Below, piece by piece: positions 10,043 to 22,700 of a stretch of DNA of 64,000 bases (positions within the stretch are counted from its first letter, which is position 1; each line of letters starts with the position of its first letter). Below the pieces are notes generated by a model, which saw only the letters and a list, made by a program, of their open reading frames with translations, searched no databases and was not told the origin of the DNA. A program made the position numbers and the translations under genes. Where the stretch lies: NCBI RefSeq assembly GCF_026914265.1, contig NC_069134.1, positions 8,053,758-8,117,757 of the forward strand. The letters run 5' to 3'. This DNA is from Mya arenaria. Taxonomy: Eukaryota; Mollusca; Bivalvia; Myida; Myidae.

Positions 10043-13000
10043 AAGGTTTTTGATGTGTGCGTGTAATTCAAGTAGGGTATTTAAAGCAGAGAATGACCAT
10101 AACTGACTATGTACATTCACCTAGTCTGATGCATAAAGAAAACTTGATGTGATATTGTATAATCCGCAAGGGATTGTTATCATTGTTTATTTAAATATTC
10201 ATGCATTTGCATAATACATGGAGCTCAGATTGTAACTTTTATGTGCCAGGGAAATAGTTTTACTAATTCTCCTTTATATTATCAAGCTATTCCTGACTGA
10301 AACAAACTGCCACTCTGTATAAAACATCCAGAAACATACATGCATTTAAGAATGAAGTAAAATAATACCTCAAACTGTACATGGAAAACGAAGAATGCTC
10401 TGATTTCATATGTTATTAGAATATATTAGCTACCCATTTTATGTTTGTCTGTGATAACTGTTATTTTTAAATGGAGCATGTATTTTGACCTTGGAAATCT
10501 ATGTTTAAAAAACATACAAGTTATCTCCAATGGTGTATTGGAGATAACTTGTAAAACTTTATGGGCTATTCTGTGAAAAATCATGTTTTTTTAATCTAAT
10601 ATTTGTTCATTTTTAAGTGTAAACCATTGAAACTTTATATCTTCCTTTTGTGATTTTGTGTTGATATGTTTATTCAATTTCTCTTAAATAAATATACATT
10701 TTATAGATGTTAACCTGTAATTGTTGAACTTGTTTTTATTCTTCTTTTATAACAATAACTGGTATATGACATATATCTTGCATAAATAGAATGAAAAATG
10801 AAGCGCACTGATTAGATTAGCCCGACGCCATTCATCTAGTTGTAGACGATACTACAATTAATGGCCGTTCTTTTATACGTACGTATGATTTCGATAACCT
10901 TTCTTTATACTCCACTGGTGCACATTTTTCTATTTTTAAGCTGTAGGCCGCTATGCCGCTTGGCATACAGACTTTTATGACCGTACATCGGAATCAACCA
11001 TCTTGAGATCGACATAACATTTTTAACATATAGATGAATTATTGCGCCTACCGTCGTAACAACCCCGGCGCTGTTAGAACTTCGGTAGGCAACAACCTTA
11101 TCAACGTTACCAATCTGCTCTAATAGCTACGGAGCTGCATTGTGCATGAGTAGCTGCTAGTATACCACTGAAATGAATATTCATAAAATGTTGTGTGGTT
11201 GAACTAGTGCGAACAAGCTGCGTATCTGTGTAATAACGCAATTAAAATCATATAAACCGCAGATGTTTTAAAATCAACGAGAAACAAAATGCATATGAAA
11301 ACAGATTACACAAAAAGTTTAAAAAATCAACGCGTAATGAATCAAAATAAATATCGAATACTAAATTCCGCGCACGTGTTATTGGAATATTCGTGTGGAT
11401 CACTCGGCACACTTACTAAAAGGCTGACCAGCTTGCTAACAATATATAAAAAGAGGAAACTGCTGACCAAGTTGACAGAGTTTTAAATATCTTGTTAAAA
11501 TTAACTTTTAGAATGGTTCCCGTGATTGGCCGATCCAAACCGAAAAAACACAGAGACCTCGGTGTATACCTCAAGAAGCTTTAGTTAATGGCCGAATTAA
11601 TACCATCGAAACCGGATTAAGGCTGAAAACGCATATTTACTTTTTGCAAGCATTTCAATATGAAGTGATCAGTTTCCCACCAAATGTAAAGGAGGCAGGA
11701 AAAGGTGATCGAAGCGTCAATCCATTTATTTCGAACCAGCGAAACCAGAGAACATTGTCTTTGCAATCGTTGATGAGATAATTAAAGATTGTGTGCAGAC
11801 ATTCGATTTAAATATCATCATTACAAACACACGCACGCATGCACACACATACGCACATACTTTGAGTTTGAATTTATTTTCGTGCAAACAAAGTCTACTT
11901 GCAAATTCCATGAACAATAACAATTCTAAGCAAGAAATTTTACCGATAACATAACGAAAATTAGGAGCACTTGCATTTCTAAGCCTTGTATTTGATCCTT
12001 AGAGCATACATTTGGGTAACAGTGGAAGTATTGCCATATTGTTGTTGCTGTTGTTGTGGTTTTCACCAATCCGATACGCTGTTAAGATTTTTCGTACGTA
12101 CGTGTTAATTTATTGTGTATTTGCGTATTAAATATTTGAAAGCGAGATCTCAAGAAAGCCCTTAAATCGATATATTTTACTTTTCTTTTCCTGAAAACTG
12201 TTTTCATTTTGGAAACCTTTGTCTTAATGTCTTTGCTTTGGCAAAAATAGATCAATAATTCAACAATCTGAATCAACACTGATCGGAAACTTCCGTTTCA
12301 AATTTACCGAATATTTATTTGTATGCGTGAATATTACGGAACCGGTTCAAAGTATTTAGTACCGCTAAAACAAGTTTGATTTTTCTATACAATTATCATG
12401 CATTGTGCAAACTTTCAGTGATACTTTCTCTACTACTTGCAATACTTGCATTTAGGAACTATTGCCAACCTATGAGAAAGTCCCATCAAATAAGTCGATG
12501 CTCAACATCTAAGGGGAGATATACAGGCGAAGAACGCAATGAATGGAACCGAGTCTCTCAACAAACTTTCCAGCTTTCTTAACAAGATACAGTTATATTA
12601 CAACTTACATGTCTAAAATAGAAACTGCGGTATAAAACGCATTCGCTTCAGTTTTAAATAATGAAACATGAAACTTATTTGAAAATTTTGAAATATATTT
12701 GTAAGTTCGAAGGCTATAACTTAAATAAGATATATCATAAGTACTGTTTGCCACTGAACATTGCATTTTTTTAGATTTTGAAGCAATTGATTATTGTTGC
12801 CTTTGCTCCACCCATATACAGCAAGTAAATTTCGAATCAAGTGGAACATGTATAGCCTCTCAATCGACTTCACATTTCAAAGCAAAAAACTGTTTTCGTC
12901 AGCGATTTTGCGTTTATGTTTAAATACCACATGGATCTAACTCCTGAAGGGGCGGGCTTAATACCATGCAATGTATCCATACATATTGAAATGACCCTGT

Positions 13001-13738
13001 CATTATAAAGTTTACCCACCTGGACATTTACTTGACATCATTCTGTTGAACTAATATCAGTTCTGAGGTGTATTTAAAGAATATAGCATGTTTCGTTCAT
13101 TGGTACTTAAAAGTTACGCCCTATAATAATTATTGTTTTGAGTCAACTTTTATCTCTTGAAGTTGTATTTTTGATATTGTAAACAAACTGTCATGGCAAT
13201 CGAGCCGTCCAATGGGCACTGTGAGTACCGCCTAACCGATCCATCTGTTCTCTGAGGACGGTACTCTTCTCCTCGGTGATTGGGTAGCGTTTTACTGGTC
13301 CTCCGGTGATTAGTCGGACGTTTCAACGTCATTGGTCAGGTTGGATCACGTGGGCATCTCCCGTGTACTATTTTAACAGCGTTTCTTTTGGGATTAGCAG
13401 TTTGACTTTTGATGTTGGTTACCTCGATTGGGTTTTAAAGCACCCGTGACTTTGACAGTTGTTCTAGTTGTTTGACCTTACGTATTTCGATAGGTGTAGT
13501 AGTTATACCTTACATAAATAAAAATTTGTTTTAACGGTATATATTTAAACTGTTTTCCAAATATAGAAAACGTTAGCGCCCATGCAACTTCAACTGTTAT
13601 ATAATAGCTATACATGTGTCTGATGTACATGATTCGACGATACATATACCGCTAATCGTTTAACTCAGCGTTCATTGTGTTTCCTAACCTCCATGGCTAA
13701 AGTTTGCCTTTACTTGGTAGTTTGTTACACTTTGTTTC
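10043..13738. other. Unique intergenic DNA between the Foldback-like element and the 24-bp satellite
   Basis: About 3.7 kb of mostly AT-rich single-copy sequence. The only open frames are under 70 codons with no recognisable similarity. The clear structural item is the hairpin at 10516-10552. The part from 13150 to 13740 is somewhat richer in GC but I recognise nothing in it. Confidence 0.5.
10516..10552. repeat. Perfect 16-bp inverted repeat with 5-nt loop
   Basis: ACAAGTTATCTCCAAT, loop GGTGT, then the exact complement. There is no T-run after it and no gene beside it, so I do not call it a terminator. Confidence 0.9.
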
Positions 13739-16700
13739 AGCTGGGCTATAGAGGCCCGTTACCGCTGTGCTATAGAGGCCCGTTACCGCTGTGCTATAGA
13801 GGCCCGTTACCGCTGGGCTATAGAGGCCCGTTACCGCTGGGCTATAGAGGCCAGTTACCGCTGTGCTATAGAGCCCCGTTACCACTGTGCTATAGGGGCC
13901 CGTTACCGCTGGGCTATAGAGGTCCGTTACCGCTGTGCTATAGAGCCCCGTTACCGCTGTGCTATAGAGGCCCGTTACAGCTGGGCTATAGAGCCCCGTT
14001 ACCGCTGGGCTATAGAGGCCCGTTACAGCTGGGCTATAGAGCCCCGTTACCGCTGTGCTATAGAGGCCCGTTACCGCTGTGCTATAGGGGCCCTTTACCG
14101 CTGGGCTATAGAGGTCCGTTACCGCTGTGCTATAGAGGCCCGTTACCGCTGGGCTATAGTGGCCCGTTACCGCTGTGCTATAGAGGCCCGTTACCGCTGG
14201 GCTATAGAGGCCCGTTACCGCTGTGCTATAGAGGTCCGTTACCGCTGTGCTATAGAGGTCCGTTACCGCTGTGTTATAGAGGTCCGTTACCGCTGTGCTA
14301 TAGAGGTCCGTTATCGCTGGGCTATAGAGGCCCGTTACCGCTGTGCTATAGAGGTCCGTTACCGCTGGGCTATAGAGGTCCGTTACCGCTGGGCTATAGA
14401 GGCCCGTTACCGCTGCGCTATAGAGGTCCGTTACCGCTGGGCTATAGAGGCCCGTTACCGCTGTGCTATAGAGGCCCGTTACCGCTGTGCTATAGAGGCC
14501 CGTTACCGCTGGGCTATAGAGGCCCGTTACCGCTGTGCTATAGAGCCCCGTTACCGCTGGGCTATAGAGGCCCGTTACCGCTGTGCTATAGAGGCCCGTT
14601 ACCGCTGTGCTATAGAGGTCCGTTACCGCTGTGTTATAGAGGACCGTTACCGCTGTGCTATAGAGCCCCGTTACCGCTGTGCTATAGAGCCCCGTTACCG
14701 CTGTGCTATAGAGGCCCGTTACCGCTGGGCTATAGAGCCCCGTTACCGCTGTGCTATAGAGCCCCGTTACCGCTGTGCTATAGAGCCCCGTTACCGCTGT
14801 GCTATAGAGGTCCGTTACCGCTGGGCTATAGAGCCCCGTTACCGCTGTGCTATAGAGGTCCGTGACCGCTGTGCTATAGAGCCCCGTTACCGCTGTGCTA
14901 TAGAGGTCCGTTACCGCTGGGCTATAGAGCCCCGTTACCGCTGTGCTATAGAGCACCGTTACCGCTGTGCTATAGAGCCCCGTTACCGGTGTGCTATAGA
15001 GCCCCGTTACCGCTGTGCTATAGAGGTCCGTTACCGCTGGGCTATAGAGCCCCGTTACCGCTGTGCTATAGAGGTCCGTTACCGCTGTGCTATAGAGCCC
15101 CGTTACCGCTGTGCTATAGAGCCCCGTTACCGCTGTGCTATAGAGCCCCGTTACCGCTGTGCTATAGAGCCCCGTTACCGCTGTGCTATAGAGCCCCGTT
15201 ACCGCTGTGCTATAGAGGCCCGTTACCGCTGGGCTATAGAGCCCCGTTACCGCTGTGCTATAGAGGCCCGTTACCGCTGGGCTATAGAGCCCCGTTACCG
15301 CTGTGCTATAGAGGCCCGTTACCGCTGGGCTATAGAGGCCCGTTACCGCTGTGCTATAGAGGCCCGTTACCGCTGGGCTATAGAGCCCCGCTACCGCTGT
15401 GCTATAGAGCCCCGTTACCGCTGTGCAATAGAGGTCCGTTACCGCTGGGCTATAGAGGCCCGTTACCGCTGTGCTATAGAGGCCCGTTACCGCTGGGCTA
15501 TAGAGGCCCGTTACCGCTGTGCTATAGAGGCCCGTTAACGCTGGGCTATTGGGGCAGTTACCGCTGTGCTATAGAGGTCCGTTACCGCTGTGCTATAGAG
15601 TCCCGTTACCGCTGTGCTATAGAGGCCCGTTACCGCTGTGCTATAGAGGCCCGTTACCGCTAAGCTATAGAGGCCCGTTACCGCTGTGCTATAGAGGCCC
15701 GTTACCGCTGGGCTATAGAGGCCCGTTACCGCTGTGCTATAGAGGCCCGTTACCGCTGTGCTATAGGATCCGTTACCGCTGGGCTATAGAGCCCCGTTAC
15801 CGCTGTGCTATAGAGCCCCCTTACCGCTGTGCTATAGAGCCCCGTTACCGCTGTGCTATAGAGGCCCGTTACCGCTGGGCTATAGAGCCCCGTTACCGCT
15901 GTGCTATAGAGCCCCGTTACCACTGTGCTATAGAGCCCCGTTACCGCTGTGCTATAGAGGTCCGTTACCGCTGTGCTATAGAGCCCCGTTACCGCTGTGC
16001 TATAGAGGCCCGTTACCGCTGTGCTATAGGGGCCCTTTACCGCTGGGCTATAGAGGTCCGTTACCGCTGTGCTATAGAGGCCCGTTACCGCTGGGCTATA
16101 GTGGCCCGTTACCGCTGTGCTATAGAGGCCCGTTACCGCTGGGCTATAGAGGCCCGTTACCGCTGTGCTATAGAGGTCCGTTACCGCTGTGCTATAGAGG
16201 TCTGTTACCGCTGTGTTATAGAGGTCCATTACCGCTGTGCTATAGAGGTCCGTTATCGCTGGGCTATAGAGGCCCGTTACCGCTGTGCTATAGAGGTCCG
16301 TTACCGCTGGGCTATAAAGGTCCGTTACCGCTGGGCTATAGAGGCCCGTTACCGCTGGGCTATAGAGGTCCGTTACCGCTGGGCTATAGAGGCCCGTTAC
16401 CGCTGTGCTATAGAGGCCCGTTACCGCTGTGCTATAGAGGCCCGTTACCGCTGGGCTATAGAGGCCCGTTACCGCTGTGCTATAGAGCCCCGTTACCGCT
16501 GTGCTATAGAGGTCCGTTACCGCTGTGCTATAGAGGACCGTTACCGCTGTGCTATAGAGCCCCGTTACCGCTGTGCTATAGAGCCCCGTTACCGCTGTGC
16601 TATAGAGGCCCGTTACCGCTGGGCTATAGAGCCCCGTAACCGCTGTGCTATAGAGCCCCGTTACCGCTGTGCTATAGAGCCCCGTTACCGCTGTGCTATA

Positions 16701-19700
16701 GAGGTCCGTTACCGCTGGGCTATAGAGCCCCGTTACCGCTGTGCTATAGAGGTCCGTGACCGCTGTGCTATAGAGCCCCGTTACCGCTGTGCTATAGAGG
16801 TCCGTTACCGCTGGGCTATAGAGCCCCGTTACCGCTGTGCTATAGAGCCGCGTTACCGCTGTGCTATAGAGCCCCGTTACCGCTGTGCTATAGAGCCCCG
16901 TTACCGCTGTACTATAGAGGTCCGTTACCGCTGGGCTATAGAGCCCCGTTACCGCTGTGCTATAGAGGTCCGTTACCGCTGTGCTATAGAGCCCCGTTAC
17001 CGCTGTGCTATAGAGCCCCGTTACCGCTGTGCTATAGAGCCCCGTTACCGCTGTGCTATAGAGCCCCGTTACCGCTGTGCTATAGAGCCCCGTTACCGCT
17101 GTGCTATAGAGGCCCGTTACCGCTGGGCTATAGAGCCCCGTTACCGCTGTGCTATAGAGGCCCGTTACCGCTGGGCTATAGAGCCCCGTTACCGCTGTGC
17201 TATAGAGGCCCGTTACCGCTGGGCTATAGAGGCCCGTTACCGCTGTGCTATAGAGGCCCGATACCGCTGTGCTATAGAGCCCCGCTACCGCTGTGCTATA
17301 GAGCCCCGTTACCGCTGTGCAATAGAGGTCCGTTACCGCTGGGCTATTGGGGCCGTTACCGCTGTGCTATAGAGGTCCGTTACCGCTGTGCTATAGAGGC
17401 CCGTTACCGCTGTGCTATAGAGGCCCGTTACCGCTGTGCTATAGAGGCCCGTTACCGCTGTGCTATAGAGGCCCGTTTACCGCTGTGCTATAGAGGCCCG
17501 TTACCGCTGGGCTATAGAGGCCCGTTACCGCTGTGCTATAGAGGCCCGTTACCGCTGTGCTATAGGGGCCCGTTACCGCTGGGCTATAGAGGTCCGTTAC
17601 CGCTGTGCTATAGAGCCCCGTTACCGCTGTGCTATAGAGGCCCGTTACAGCTGGGCTATAGAGCCCCGTTACCGCTGGGCTATAGAGGCCCGTTACAGCT
17701 GGGCTATAGAGCCCCGTTACCGCTGTGCTATAGAGGCCCGTTACCGCTGGGCTATAGAGGTCCGTTACCGCTGTGCTATAGAGCCCCGTTACCGCTGTGC
17801 TATAGAGGCCCGTTACAGCTGGGCTATAGAGCCCCGTTACCGCTGGGCTATAGAGGCCCGTTACAGCTGGGCTATAGAGCCCCGTTACCGCTGTGCTATA
17901 GAGGCCCGTTACCGCTGTGCTATAGGGGCCCGTTACCGCTGTGCTATAGAAGTCCGTTACCGCTGTGCTATAGAGGCCCGTTACCGCTGTGCTATAGAGG
18001 CCCGTTACCGCTGTGCTATTGAGGCCCGTTACCGCTGGGCTATAGAGGCCCGTTACCGCTGTGCTATAGAGGCCCGTTACCGCTGTGCTATAGAGGTCCG
18101 TTACCGCTGTGCTATAGAGTACCATTACCGCTGTGCTATAGAGGCCCGTTATCACTGGGCTATAGAGGCCGGTTACCGCTGTGCTATAGAGGTCCGTTAC
18201 CGCTGTGCTATAGAGGTCCGTTACCGCTGGGCTATAGAGGCCCGTTACCGCTGGGCTATAGAGGTCCGTTACCGCTGGGCTATAGAGGCCCGTTACCGCT
18301 GTGCTATAGAGGCCCGTTACCGCTGTGCTATAGAGGCCCGTTACCGCTGTGCTATAGAGGCCCGTTACCGCTGGGCTATAGAGGCCCGTTACCGCTGTGC
18401 TATAGAGGCCCGTTACCGCTGGGCTATAGAGGCCCGTTACCGCTGTGCTATAGAGGCCCGTTACCGCTGTGCTATAGGATCCGTTACCGCTGGGCTATAG
18501 AGCCCCGTTACCGCTGTGCTATAGAGCCCCCTTACCGCTGGGCTATAGAGCCCCGTTACCGATGTGCTATAGAGGCCCGTTACCGCTGGGCTATAGAGCC
18601 CCGTTACCGCTGTGCTATAAAGCCCCGTTACCACTGTGCTATAGAGCCCCGTTACCGCTGTGCTATAGAGGTCCGTTACCGCTGTGCTATAGAGCCCCGT
18701 TACCGCTGTGCTATAGAGGCCCGTTACCGCTGTGCTATAGGGGCCCTTTACCGCTGGGCTATAGAGGTCCGTTACCGCTGTGCTATAGAGGCCCGTTACC
18801 GCTGGGCTATAGTGGCCCGTTACCGCTGTGCTATAGAGGCCCGTTACCGCTGGGCTATAGAGGCCCGTTACCGCTGTGCTATAGAGGTCCGTTACCGCTG
18901 TGCTATAGAGGTCCGTTACCGCTGTGTTATAGAGATCCATTACTGCTGTGCTATAGAGGTCCGTTATCGCTGGGCTATAGAGGCCCGTTACCGCTGTGCT
19001 ATAGAGGTCCGTTACCGCTGGGCTATAGAGGTCCGTTACCGCTGGGCTATAGAGGCCCGTTACCGCTGGGCTATAGAGGTCCGTTACCGCTGGGCTATAG
19101 AGGCCCGTTACCGCTGGGCTATAGAGGTCCGTTACCGCTGGGCTATAGAGGCCCGTTACCGCTGTGCTATAGAGGCCCGTTACCGCTGTGCTATAGAGGC
19201 CCGTTACCGCTGGGCTATAGAGGCCCGTTACCGCTGTGCTATAGAGCCCCGTTACCGCTGTGCTATAGAGGTCCGTTACCGCTGTGCTATAGAGGACCGT
19301 TACCGCTGTGCTATAGAGCCCCGTTACCGCTGTGCTATAGAGCCCCGTTACCGCTGTGCTATAGAGGCCCGTTACCGCTGGGCTATAGAGCCCCGTAACC
19401 GCTGTGCTATAGAGCCCCGTAACCGCTGTGCTATAGAGCCCCGTTACCGCTGTGCTATAGAGGTCCGTTACCGCTGGGCTATAGAGCCCCGTTACCGCTG
19501 TGCTATAGAGGTCCGTGACCGCTGTGCTATAGAGCCCCGTTACCGCTGTGCTATAGAGGTCCGTTACCGCTGGGCTATAGAGCCCCGTTACCGCTGTGCT
19601 ATAGAGCCGCGTTACCGCTGTGCTATAGAGCCCCGTTACCGCTGTGCTATAGAGCCCCGTTACCGCTGTACTATAGAGGTCCGTTACCGCTGGGCTATAG

Positions 19701-22700
19701 AGCCCCGTTACCGCTGTGCTATAGAGGTCCGTTACCGCTGTGCTATAGAGCCCCGTTACCGCTGTGCTATAGAGCCCCGTTACCGCTGTGCTATAGAGCC
19801 CCGTTACCGCTGTGCTATAGAGCCCCGTTACCGCTGTGCTATAGAGCCCCGTTACCGCTGTGCTATAGAGGCCCGTTACCGCTGGGCTATAGAGCCCCGT
19901 TACCGCTGTGCTATAGAGGCCCGTTACCGCTGGGCTATAGAGCCCCGTTACCGCTGTGCTATAGAGGCCCGTTACCGCTGTGCTATAGAGGCCCGATACC
20001 GCTGTGCTATAGAGCCCCGCTACCGCTGTGCTATAGAGCCCCGTTACCGCTGTGCAATAGAGGTCCGTTACCGCTGGGCTATAGAGGCCCGTTACCGCTG
20101 TGCTATAGAGGCCAGTTACCGCTGGGCTATTGGGGCCGTTACCGCTGTGCTATAGAGGTCCGTTACCGCTGTGCTATAGAGGCCCGTTACCGCTGTGCTA
20201 TAGAGGCCCGTTACCGCTGTGCTATAGAGGCCCGTTACCGCTGTGCTATAGAGGCCCGTTTACCGCTGTGCTATAGAGGCCCGTTACCGCTGGGCTATAG
20301 AGGCCCGTTACCGCTGTGCTATAGAGGCCCGTTACCGCTGTGCTATAGGGGCCCGTTACCGCTGGGCTATAGAGGTCCGTTACCGCTGTGCTATAGAGCC
20401 CCGTTACCGCTGTGCTATAGAGGCCCGTTACAGCTGGGCTATAGAGCCCCGTTACCGCTGGGCTATAGAGGCCCGTTACAGCTGGGCTATAGAGCCCCGT
20501 TACCGCTGTGCTATAGAGGCCCGTTACCGCTGGGCTATAGAGGTCCGTTACCGCTGTGCTATAGAGCCCCGTTACCGCTGTGCTATAGAGGCCCGTTACA
20601 GCTGGGCTATAGAGCCCCGTTACCGCTGTGCTATAGAGGCCCGTTACAGCTGGGCTATAGAGCCCCGTTACCGCTGTGCTATAGAGGCCCGTTACCGCTG
20701 TGCTATAGGGGCCCGTTACCGCTGTGCTATAGAGGTCCGTTACCGCTGTGCTATAGAGGCCCGTTACCGCTGTGCTATAGAGGCCCGTTACCGCTGTGCT
20801 ATTGAGGCCCGTTACCGCTGTGCTATAGAGGCCCGTTACCGCTGTGCTATAGAGGCCCGTTACCGCTGTGCTATAGAGGTCCGTTACCGCTGTGCTATAG
20901 AGTACCATTACCGCTGTACTATAGAGGCCCGTTATCACTGGGCTATAGAGGCCGGTTACCGCTGTGCTATAGAGGTCCGTTACCGCTGTGCTATAGAGGT
21001 CCGTTACCGCTGGGCTATAGAGGCCCGTTACCGCTGGGCTATAGAGGTCCGTTACCGCTGGGCTATAGAGGCCCGTTACCGCTGTGCTATAGAGGCCCGT
21101 TACCGCTGTGCTATAGAGGCCCGTTACCGCTGTGCTATAGAGGCCCGTTACCGCTGGGCTATAGAGGCCCGTTACCGCTGTGCTATAGAGGCCCGTTACG
21201 CTGGGCTATAGAGGCCCGTTACCGCTGTGCTATAGAGGCCCGTTACCGCTGTGCTATAGGATCCGTTACCGCTGGGCTATAGAGCCCCGTTACCGCTGTG
21301 CTATAGAGCCCCCTTACCGCTGGGCTATAGAGCCCCGTTACCGATGTGCTATAGAGGCCCGTTACCGCTGGGCTATAGAGCCCCGTTACCGCTGTGCTAT
21401 AAAGCCCCGTTACCACTGTGCTATAGAGCCCCGTTACCGCTGTGCTATAGAGGTCCGTTACCGCTGTGCTATAGAGCCCCGTTACCGCTGTGCTATAGAG
21501 GCCCGTTACCGCTGTGCTATAGGGGCCCTTTACCGCTGGGCTATAGAGGTCCGTTACCGCTGTGCTATAGAGGCCCGTTACCGCTGGGCTATAGTGGCCC
21601 GTTACCGCTGTGCTATAGAGGCCCGTTACCGCTGGGCTATAGAGGCCCGTTACCGCTGTGCTATAGAGGTCCGTTACCGCTGTGCTATAGAGGTCCGTTA
21701 CCGCTGTGTTATAGAGATCCATTACTGCTGTGCTATAGAGGTCCGTTATCGCTGGGCTATAGAGGCCCGTTACCGCTGTGCTATAGAGGTCCGTTACCGC
21801 TGGGCTATAGAGGTCCGTTACCGCTGGGCTATAGAGGCCCGTTACCGCTGGGCTATAGAGGTCCGTTACCGCTGGGCTATAGAGGCCCGTTACCGCTGTG
21901 CTATAGAGGCCCGTTACCGCTGTGCTATAGAGGCCCGTTACCGCTGGGCTATAGAGGCCCGTTACCGCTGTGCTATAGAGCCCCGTTACCGCTGGGCTAT
22001 AGAGGCCCGTTACCGCTGTGCTATAGAGGCCCGTTACCGCTGTGCTATAGAGGTCCGTTACCGCTGGGCTATAGAGGTCCGTGACCGCTGTGCTATAGAG
22101 CCCCGTTACCGCTGTGCTATAGAGGCCCGTTATCGCTGGGCTATAGAGCCCCGTTACCGCTGTGCTATAGAGCCCCGTTACCGCTGTGCTATAGAGGCCC
22201 GTTACCGCTGTGCTATAGAGCCCCGTTACCGCTGTGCTATAGAGGTCCGTTACCGCTGGGCTATAGAGCCCCGTTACCGCTGTGCTATAGAGGTCCGTTA
22301 CCGCTGTGCTATAGAGCCCCGTTACCGCTGTTCTATAGAGGTCCGTTACCGCTGTGCTATAGAGCCCCGTTACCGCTGTGCTATAGAGCCCCGTTACCGC
22401 TGTGCTATAGAGCCCCGTTACCGCTGTGCTATAGAGGCCCGTTACCGCTGGGCTATAGAGCCCCGTTACCGCTGTGCTATAGAGGCCCGTTACCGCTGGG
22501 CTATAGAGCCCCGTTACCGCTGTGCTATAGAGGCCCGTTACCGCTGGGCTATAGAGGCCCGTTACCGCTGTGCTATAGAGGCCCGTTACCGCTGTGCTAT
22601 AGAGGCCCGTTACCGCTGTGCTATAGAGGCCCGTTACCGCTGTGCTATAGAGGCCCGTTACCGCTGTGCTATAGAGCCCCGTTACCGCTGTGCTATAGAG

